Assembly (NCBI GenBank): GCA_904419875.1
Contig: CAJFTG010000004.1
Location: forward strand, 37,865-101,864
Direction: 5' to 3'
Length of the DNA: 64,000 nt
Source: Candidatus Avimonas caecicola
GTDB lineage: Bacteria; Bacillota; Clostridia; Oscillospirales; Acutalibacteraceae
The position numbers were made by a program, and so were the translations under genes. Of this stretch, positions 61,219 through 64,000 are shown piece by piece. The notes under the pieces were generated by a model. The model saw nothing but the letters and a program-made list of their open reading frames with translations, was not told the origin of the DNA and searched no databases. Each line of letters starts with the position of its first letter. The stretch's first letter is position 1.

Positions 61219-63231
61219 TTAATGACCGACTTCGCCGTCCGTGTTTTCCACCGGAGGCTCAGCCCCTCCGCCGACCGGGATTTCTCCCACCGGCGGGACC
61301 TCCGGAATGGCGGCGGTCCCCTCCGCATCCGGGAGGAGCTCGCCCTTCATCAGCTTGTCGAACTGCTCGCCGTCCAGCTTCTCGTGATGGAAGAGGTACT
61401 GCGCGACCGCGTGCAGCTTATCCATATGCTCGGTCAGTTTCCGTTTGGTCTCCGCATAGGCGGCCGTGATGATCGACTTGATCTCTTCGTCGATCTCCGC
61501 CGCCACCTCCTCGGAATAATTGCGGGTATGGCCGAAATCGCGGCCGAGGAAAATCTCGTTGGAATCGGAGGAACCGTAAAGAATCGGCCCCAGCTTCTCG
61601 GTCATGCCGTACTTGATAACCATATTCCGCGCGGTTTCGGTAGCCCGCTCGATATCGTTGGAGGCGCCGGTTGAGATATCGTCCAGCACCAGCGCTTCCG
61701 CCACCCGGCCGCCGAGGAGAACCTGGATATCCTCCAGCATCTCCTTTTTCAGCCGGTAGGACTTGTCGTGCTCCGGCAGGCTCATGGTGTAACCACCCGC
61801 CATGCCGCGGGGGATGATGGAGATTTGATGCACCGGATCCTGCGTGGGGGAATAATAAGTCACCACCGCGTGGCCCGCCTCATGATAGGAGGTGAGCTTC
61901 TTCTCCTTGTCGTTGATGACATGACTGCGCTTTTCAGTGCCCATCACCACCTTGATGGTGGCCTCCTCAATTTCCGGCATGGTGATGGAGTGCAGGCTCT
62001 TCCGGGCGGCGAGCAGTGCCGCCTCGTTAAGCAGGTTCTCCAAATCCGCGCCGGTAAAGCCGGCGGTGGACTTGGCGATCACCGACAGGTCCACGTCGGG
62101 GGCCAGAGGCTTGCCGCGGGCGTGCACCTTCAGGATTTCCTCGCGGCCCTTTACGTCGGGATAATTCACCACGATCTGGCGGTCGAAGCGGCCAGGACGC
62201 ATCAGGGCGGGGTCGAGGATATCCGGCCGGTTGGTCGCGGCGATCATGATGACGCCCTCGTTGGCGCCGAAACCGTCCATCTCCACCAGCAGCTGGTTAA
62301 GGGTCTGCTCCCGCTCGTCATGCCCTCCGCCGAGGCCGGCGCCGCGCTGGCGGCCGACCGCGTCGATCTCATCGATAAAGATGATGCAGGGGGAATTCTT
62401 CTTGGCCTGGTCAAACAGGTCGCGCACGCGGGAAGCGCCGACGCCGACATACATCTCCACAAAATCCGAGCCCGAGATGGAGAAGAAGGGGACGCCGGCC
62501 TCTCCGGCCACCGCTCGGGCCAGCAGGGTCTTACCGGTACCGGGAGGGCCCACCAGAAGCACGCCCTTCGGGACGCGCGCGCCGAGCTCCTTGAACTTTT
62601 TCGGGGATTTGAGGAAGTCCACGATCTCCCGCAGTTCTTCCTTTTCCTCGTCGGCGCCGGCGACATCGGCAAAGGTGGTCTTGCGTTTCTCGTCCTGCGG
62701 CTGCTTGATCCGCGCCTTGCCGAAACCCATCGCCTTGCCGCCGTCAATGGAGCTCAGCGAACGGCGCATCATGATCCACATGACGATGAAGAACACGATG
62801 ATCAGCAGGGAGGGAAGCAGGTTGACAATCCATGGGACCTCGTCCACCGGCTGGTAGTTGTAGGTGATCCGGTCGTCCGGATGCTCCTGATTATAGGAAT
62901 TGACCATCTCCCTGGTATCCTCCAGGAAAACGTTGACGTTTGGGACGCTGTATTTGATAACGTCCTTCTCGTCCACCGCGCCGTCGCCGTTAAGGTCCTG
63001 GCGGTATTCCTGCCGCAGAGTCAGAAGCAGCGTCCCGCTGCCCAGGTCCAGGTCGTACTTCTCCACCTTTTCGTCCTGGAAATAGGCGAGGATATCGGAA
63101 TACTGCGTTTTATCGGTCGCCGTCCGGCTCCCGATCACCAGCCAGACCGCAATCATAATCAACAGCGGAATGCCGATGACCAGCCCGACATTCCGTATGA
63201 TTTTTCCGAAATCGTTGTTGTTGGATTCCAA
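61219..63231 (-). CDS. ftsH: ATP-dependent zinc metalloprotease FtsH
   Basis: Membrane AAA+ protease that extracts and degrades membrane and regulatory proteins. The 670-residue protein has helix 1 (about 14-33), an extracytoplasmic domain (34-135), helix 2 (about 136-155), Walker A GPPGTGKT (228-235), Walker B IIFIDEID (283-290), and the zinc site HEAGH (450-454). The external domain holds [12 protein letters not shown] (79-90), a textbook EF-hand/dockerin calcium loop, which is unusual. The TTG start at 63231 follows GGAGTG. It sits in the conserved tilS-hpt-ftsH order. Confidence 0.97.
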   Translation of the reverse strand: MESNNNDFGKIIRNVGLVIGIPLLIMIAVWLVIGSRTATDKTQYSDILAYFQDEKVEKYDLDLGSGTLLLTLRQEYRQDLNGDGAVDEKDVIKYSVPNVNVFLEDTREMVNSYNQEHPDDRITYNYQPVDEVPWIVNLLPSLLIIVFFIVMWIMMRRSLSSIDGGKAMGFGKARIKQPQDEKRKTTFADVAGADEEKEELREIVDFLKSPKKFKELGARVPKGVLLVGPPGTGKTLLARAVAGEAGVPFFSISGSDFVEMYVGVGASRVRDLFDQAKKNSPCIIFIDEIDAVGRQRGAGLGGGHDEREQTLNQLLVEMDGFGANEGVIMIAATNRPDILDPALMRPGRFDRQIVVNYPDVKGREEILKVHARGKPLAPDVDLSVIAKSTAGFTGADLENLLNEAALLAARKSLHSITMPEIEEATIKVVMGTEKRSHVINDKEKKLTSYHEAGHAVVTYYSPTQDPVHQISIIPRGMAGGYTMSLPEHDKSYRLKKEMLEDIQVLLGGRVAEALVLDDISTGASNDIERATETARNMVIKYGMTEKLGPILYGSSDSNEIFLGRDFGHTRNYSEEVAAEIDEEIKSIITAAYAETKRKLTEHMDKLHAVAQYLFHHEKLDGEQFDKLMKGELLPDAEGTAAIPEVPPVGEIPVGGGAEPPVENTDGEVGH

Positions 63232-63287
63232 TGTCTATCCACTCCTTTGCGCCGCGGGACCCGCGGCAAAACTTGACCGGCAGGGGT

Positions 63288-63833
63288 TCAGCCGGCGTAT
63301 ATTTCCGGCTTCAGTACGCCGATATAGGGAAGGTTGCGGTATTTTTCCGCATAATCCAGGCCGTAGCCCACAATAAACTCATCGGGCACCTGCGCGCCGA
63401 CATAGTCCGGGCGGATGTCCACCCGCCGCCGTTCCGGCTTATCCAGCAGCGTGCACAGCCGGATGCTCTCCGGATGGCGGGCCCGCAGGTTTTTGAGCAG
63501 GAAGGACAGCGTCACGCCCGAATCCAGGATATCCTCCACCACCAGCACGTCCTTGCCCTCCAGCGAGGTGTCCAGGTCCTTGAGAATCCGCACCTCGCCG
63601 GTGGTGGTGGTGCCGGAGCCGTAGCTGGAAACCGAAAGAAAATCGATCGAGCAGGGAATCGTGACCGCCCGCATCAGGTCCGCCATGAAAATCAGCGAAC
63701 CTTTCAACACACTAATCATAACCAGATTTCTGCCCTCGTAATCCTTGCTGATGCGTTTGCCGATTTCTTTTACAATTTCCGCGAGCCGTTCCTCGCTGAA
63801 CAGCACGGCGGAAAGATCGTCCCTCATTGCCAC
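63288..63833 (-). CDS. hpt: Hypoxanthine phosphoribosyltransferase
   Basis: Purine salvage: converts hypoxanthine (and guanine) with PRPP to the nucleotide. At 181 residues it has normal length. The PRPP motif VVEDILDSGVTL lies around residues 97-108, with VLKGSLIFMADL (pyrophosphate loop) and the flexible-loop SYGSGTTTTGEVRI before it. The GTG at 63833 follows AAGGATG; an ATG at 63827 overlaps the tilS stop in an ATGA arrangement and is an equal alternative. It is 56 bases before ftsH. Confidence 0.96.
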   Translation of the reverse strand: MAMRDDLSAVLFSEERLAEIVKEIGKRISKDYEGRNLVMISVLKGSLIFMADLMRAVTIPCSIDFLSVSSYGSGTTTTGEVRILKDLDTSLEGKDVLVVEDILDSGVTLSFLLKNLRARHPESIRLCTLLDKPERRRVDIRPDYVGAQVPDEFIVGYGLDYAEKYRNLPYIGVLKPEIYAG

Positions 63834-64000
63834 GTCCGACCATCCTTTCCGGCGGCCGGTTTTTCCCGTCCGCCTTCCGTTTCCATCCCGGCGGGCCCGA
63901 AAACCAGAACCCGCCGCGTATCCGGGCCGATGCGCACCCGCTCGTCGCAGCCGAAGCCGCCGACCAGCGCAATGCCCTGCCGGTCGCAGTAAACGGGAAC
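63824..64000 (-). CDS. tilS: tRNA(Ile)-lysidine synthase, C-terminal fragment (5' end outside window)
   Basis: Only the last 58 codons are in the window. The enzyme adds lysine to the wobble cytidine of the AUA-reading tRNA. The visible end has VPVYCDRQGIALVGGFGCDE, the usual last strands of the TilS C-terminal domain (…GI.wV.GfG..eR…), followed by a Gly/Lys-rich tail. Its TGA (63824-63826) overlaps the hpt start, which matches the conserved tilS-hpt-ftsH order. The identification rests mainly on context and this short stretch. Confidence 0.8.
   Translation of the reverse strand, partial: VPVYCDRQGIALVGGFGCDERVRIGPDTRRVLVFGPAGMETEGGREKPAAGKDGRTWQ

Overview
The window looks like a 64-kb piece of a fairly GC-rich, strictly anaerobic Gram-positive chromosome, most likely a gut-type Clostridia (Oscillospiraceae/Ruminococcaceae-like; this placement is inference). 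The grounds are strong GGAGG ribosome binding sites, sigma-A promoters, a class-I-type desulfoferrodoxin, the tilS-hpt-ftsH block, DUF951 and DUF815 genes, and sugar ABC transporters that lack their own ATPase. I see no rRNA, tRNA, CRISPR, phage or transposase gene.

Left third (1-36980) is glycan-acquisition territory. A first block (1-6674) holds a sugar-binding lipoprotein, two permeases, a large secreted three-repeat protein with an SGNH-hydrolase core, and an AraC regulator. A GH123/DUF4091-like glycosidase (7368-9026) follows, behind a strong promoter and an unusually long leader. Desulfoferrodoxin and a divergent YfhO-type membrane protein come next. The centrepiece is one co-oriented minus-strand run from 32666 down to 14430. 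It holds a binding lipoprotein, a second binding protein fused to about 530 extra N-terminal residues, two permease pairs, an NHL-type beta-propeller membrane protein, a Yip1-like membrane protein, a DUF5696-like exported protein, a small secreted protein, two paralogous TIM-barrel 'DLEP' proteins and a GH20-type hexosaminidase. A divergent AraC regulator (32797-33633) faces it, and a 1094-residue cell-surface repeat protein (33696-36980) follows. Several exported proteins bind or modify glycan at the surface, oligosaccharides enter through the ABC systems using an ATPase encoded elsewhere, and signal-less glycosidases finish the job inside.

Right half (37849-64000) is mostly housekeeping: a membrane-anchored Xre regulator, M18 aminopeptidase, a tightly packed prfA-tsaC-coaE-lytic transglycosylase run, DUF951, two MATE exporters each preceded by a promoter plus an intrinsic-terminator hairpin, an EEP-fold nuclease/phosphatase, mutY-dCMP deaminase-SDR, a ParB-like/nitrilase pair, a DUF815 AAA+ pair, a hexapeptide acetyltransferase, a SLOG protein, ilvB-ilvN-ilvC, and ftsH-hpt-tilS (tilS cut by the window edge).

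Intergenic DNA carries dispersed repeats: two copies of a terminator-containing GC-rich element (about 14050 and 39030), two copies of a hairpin-plus-tail element (about 37520 and 53740), and many 9-11-bp degenerate tandem arrays.
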